In this document: positions 61,871 to 64,000 of the stretch, one piece after another
Numbering within the stretch: position 1 is the stretch's first letter
How the letters are laid out: every line of letters begins with the position of its first letter
Made by a program: the position numbers and the translations under genes
Origin: Liquorilactobacillus nagelii DSM 13675
GTDB taxonomy: Bacteria > Bacillota > Bacilli > Lactobacillales > Lactobacillaceae
Length of the DNA stretch: 64,000 nucleotides
Direction of reading: 5' to 3'
Assembly (NCBI RefSeq): GCF_019444005.1
Contig: NZ_CP049304.1
Coordinates: forward strand, 806,001 to 870,000
Notes under the pieces: model-generated
What the model saw: the letters and a program-made list of their open reading frames with translations, nothing else
Told to the model about the DNA's origin: nothing
The model's database searches: none

Positions 61871-64000
61871 TCACTTGGGTAACCTTTTTCTAGCCAATTT
61901 CGCCCAAATTAGATATAAAATCATCATTCCGAGCGACAATAAAATTCCTAAAATCAGACCCGGTACATGATATACCAAAGTTAATTTAGTAGTATTTTTG
62001 GGAACTCTTACTACCATCATGGAACCTAACACGCGTTTTACTTTTAAGTTTTGGCGACCATTGTTAACCTTCCAGCCGGATTCATATGGGATTGCTAAGT
62101 ACAACCAATAGCTGCGGCTATGTCGTTTAACATGTGTGGTCAGCTTTGTTTGCCAACCAGTTGAACGATAATGCAATTGAACAGCGTTCTGACTGAGGTG
62201 CTGGCGCAATTGATTAAATGCCTGCGAATTCAAGCTTTTAATGCGCAACTGCTGCATTAATGTTGCCGTTCTCCCCGAAAAAGTTAAGCTGAATTTTTGA
62301 CCCGCCTTAAAAGTTCCTAAATATTGAATTGAACGAAAACCATCCAAATTTTCATCCGTGTGGGTAATCCGATGATTATTTACTCGAATCGAATTATAAT
62401 TCAAACCGTGACGAGTTAGATTTTCTAAATAAACTGGTCCAGTTTCTTTAGCTTTTAAAGTCAGCTTAAACTGATTATTATACTTGGCTTGCAATGTATC
62501 AAAATGCTGTTCATGCAAAACTTTTGCCGTTTTAAAATAATTATCTTTTCTAGTCTTCAAGCTTTGCAAAACTTTTTCTTGATTAACTAAAGCCGAAAAA
62601 TTTGAATGCTGTAATTTAAGGTTTAATAACCTAGCAGGAACTGCAAAACCCATTCCAATAAATCCTGAACTAAACTCAACAGCCTGATGATTAGGACTGA
62701 ACTTAGCTTCAAATCGAACACCCAATAATAAATCTGTCACTCGAGTCAACCCAAAAGAACTGATTCGACGTTGATTGTGACTAAACAACCCAAGCGAATA
62801 TAAATTTTTGCGCAACGAGTTATTTAAAGTCGAACTATAATAGTTGATGTCATGAAAACTAAAAAGCATTGGATCATTGTAATTGTTATACGCTTCTTGA
62901 TAAGCAGTGTTAATCAAGGTATTTTGATTATCGATCCGAAATAGCATCTGATGGGGCTGGGTTAAGCGTTTGAGTTGTTGATCTTCTAACTGATACGCAA
63001 ATTGATAATTTCTCTGGTTTCCAAAGGGGATTCGTGCCAAGTAGAGATTGAAGTTAAACATCAATTCCAAAACAGTTATGCCAAACAAAAAAAGGCGAAA
63101 GTTTTTTTGCGATTGAAATTTGAGCAAATAATAAACTAGTAAAACTAACCCTAGGCTAATCCACAGAATATCTAAGCTTGAAAAGAATTTAGCAGGCAAT
63201 GTTTCCAAATGGTTGTTATCAAATGCTAAAATCTTTGCTAGGGATTTTCGTTGACTAGCTATCCAACCTATTATCAATAAGAGTAAATGCGTCAGCAGCA
63301 AGTACCTTCTTCGTTTAGACGATAAATTTTGAAATGAACTCTTTCGCCAACTTTGATAAGCCAACAAAATTATAAAAAAACTGACAAAAAAAGCATTTCG
63401 AAAAACAAAACCGGCCGGTTTTTGTGCCAGATGCCAAATTGTATTAGTTGGGCGCAACCAGAGACTCCCCAATAAGAGTAACAGCCAGAGTAAATTGCGT
63501 TTTCGGATTTTCCAATCTATTTTTTTATCCAGCAAAAAGGCACCCAGTAAAGCAATAGCAAGGGTCGAGCAAAAAATAGTTGGTGCATGCTGCAACCGTT
63601 GCTGATAGGAAGTTGCACCAACTGCTAACTGACTGAAAAAGCGCAGTCCAAATTCAGCATGCGGCAAAAAATTACGCCAACTATTTTGCGTCTTAGCTGT
63701 TTCCAACATCCCTAAAAAAGTTGGCCATAAAACTACAGCTGAAGAACCAACGCTCAAAACTCCACTAACAATAAAACGACTACTTGCTTGACCAAATGTT
63801 AGCTGCTTGGACTGTTTAGCAACATAAAAGCGATAGCCAAAATAAAAAAGAGTAAACCAGCAAGTCATGTAACCTAAATAAAAATCGGTTAATACACTAA
63901 CTGTTAACCAACAAAAAAAACTAGTTGTTTTACCTGTATCAATTAATTTGTCTAACCCATTTATGACTAATGGTAACCAAATTAAAGCATCTAACCACAT
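61871..64000 (-). CDS. YfhO family membrane protein, 3' part
   Basis: Large polytopic protein (GT-C-like) of the YfhO family; 709 codons are in the window and the gene starts beyond its right edge. The first visible residues WLDALIWLPLVINGLDKLI are an internal family motif that usually follows about 150 residues from the start. Around ten helices come first, then a soluble part (about 330-640), and a last helix and basic tail (IWAKLARKRLPK). The family glycosylates lipoteichoic acid in characterised cases. Its stop is next to the serine hydrolase gene. Confidence 0.85.
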   Translation of the reverse strand: MWLDALIWLPLVINGLDKLIDTGKTTSFFCWLTVSVLTDFYLGYMTCWFTLFYFGYRFYVAKQSKQLTFGQASSRFIVSGVLSVGSSAVVLWPTFLGMLETAKTQNSWRNFLPHAEFGLRFFSQLAVGATSYQQRLQHAPTIFCSTLAIALLGAFLLDKKIDWKIRKRNLLWLLLLLGSLWLRPTNTIWHLAQKPAGFVFRNAFFVSFFIILLAYQSWRKSSFQNLSSKRRRYLLLTHLLLLIIGWIASQRKSLAKILAFDNNHLETLPAKFFSSLDILWISLGLVLLVYYLLKFQSQKNFRLFLFGITVLELMFNFNLYLARIPFGNQRNYQFAYQLEDQQLKRLTQPHQMLFRIDNQNTLINTAYQEAYNNYNDPMLFSFHDINYYSSTLNNSLRKNLYSLGLFSHNQRRISSFGLTRVTDLLLGVRFEAKFSPNHQAVEFSSGFIGMGFAVPARLLNLKLQHSNFSALVNQEKVLQSLKTRKDNYFKTAKVLHEQHFDTLQAKYNNQFKLTLKAKETGPVYLENLTRHGLNYNSIRVNNHRITHTDENLDGFRSIQYLGTFKAGQKFSLTFSGRTATLMQQLRIKSLNSQAFNQLRQHLSQNAVQLHYRSTGWQTKLTTHVKRHSRSYWLYLAIPYESGWKVNNGRQNLKVKRVLGSMMVVRVPKNTTKLTLVYHVPGLILGILLSLGMMILYLIWAKLARKRLPK

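Noticed and set aside
1..64000. Insertion sequences, prophage or integration signs
   Set aside because: No transposase, integrase or attachment-like direct repeats were seen; base composition looks even across the window.

Overview
The window looks like a low-GC Firmicute of the family Lactobacillaceae. The reasons are AT-rich DNA, frequent TTG and GTG starts behind strong AGGAGG sites, a malolactic enzyme with its LysR regulator, an L-2-hydroxyisocaproate dehydrogenase, KxYKxGKxW-type signal peptides, and large surface proteins with the aromatic glucan-binding repeats known from dextran-forming lactobacilli. A Liquorilactobacillus-like species is my inference; no rRNA or tRNA is present to test it. 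Almost all genes lie on the minus strand.

Layout. 1-1.5 kb: 5' part of the mannitol PTS transporter mtlA and a 46-residue small protein. 1.6-10 kb: a GT8 glycosyltransferase, membrane and envelope genes (DUF998, polysaccharide deacetylase lipoprotein, LysM/APF-like protein, AI-2E-type permease, PAP2 phosphatase), an ABC transporter and OsmC. A structured RNA with a perfect sigma-A promoter overlapping a cre-like site lies at about 6.8-7.0 kb. 10.4-13 kb: a LexA-box Y-family polymerase operon and a fluoride riboswitch with two crcB genes. 13.1-17.1 kb: a LOG-family gene and an ECF transporter (EcfT, fused EcfA, UPF0397 S component) behind a T-box leader whose apparent specifier is AUG (Met). 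17-30 kb: housekeeping and transport genes, including codBA, an APC permease, two GNATs, an aldo/keto reductase, a DUF1659-DUF2922 pair, a GT2 and a DHA2-type MFS. A quinone oxidoreductase here is interrupted by a single in-frame TGA.

30-45.8 kb is a cell-surface region. Three secreted enzymes share 43-residue glucan-binding repeats: a GH73 glucosaminidase, a GH53 galactanase, and a GH25 muramidase fused to an L,D-transpeptidase. With them are a pyruvyl transferase, GtrB/GtrA-like genes and the exopolysaccharide control module (LCP protein, Wzz-like, BY-kinase, PHP-type phosphatase). No Wzx/Wzy or priming transferase is seen. The shared repeats suggest that these enzymes are held on the cell by a glucan coat (inference).

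46-64 kb: serine dehydratase plus a Thr/Ser exporter, an anion permease, the amaP-DUF2273-asp23-asp23-csbD stress locus, hicD, a ClC channel, a 32-residue membrane peptide, and the malolactic locus. In that locus mleR is divergent from mleS, followed by a DASS-type dicarboxylate transporter interrupted by an in-frame TGA at a conserved Trp position. An esterase, a serine hydrolase and the 3' part of a YfhO-type membrane protein end the window. The two TGA-interrupted genes, the cre-controlled RNA, the T-box ECF operon and the muramidase/transpeptidase fusion are the most notable points.
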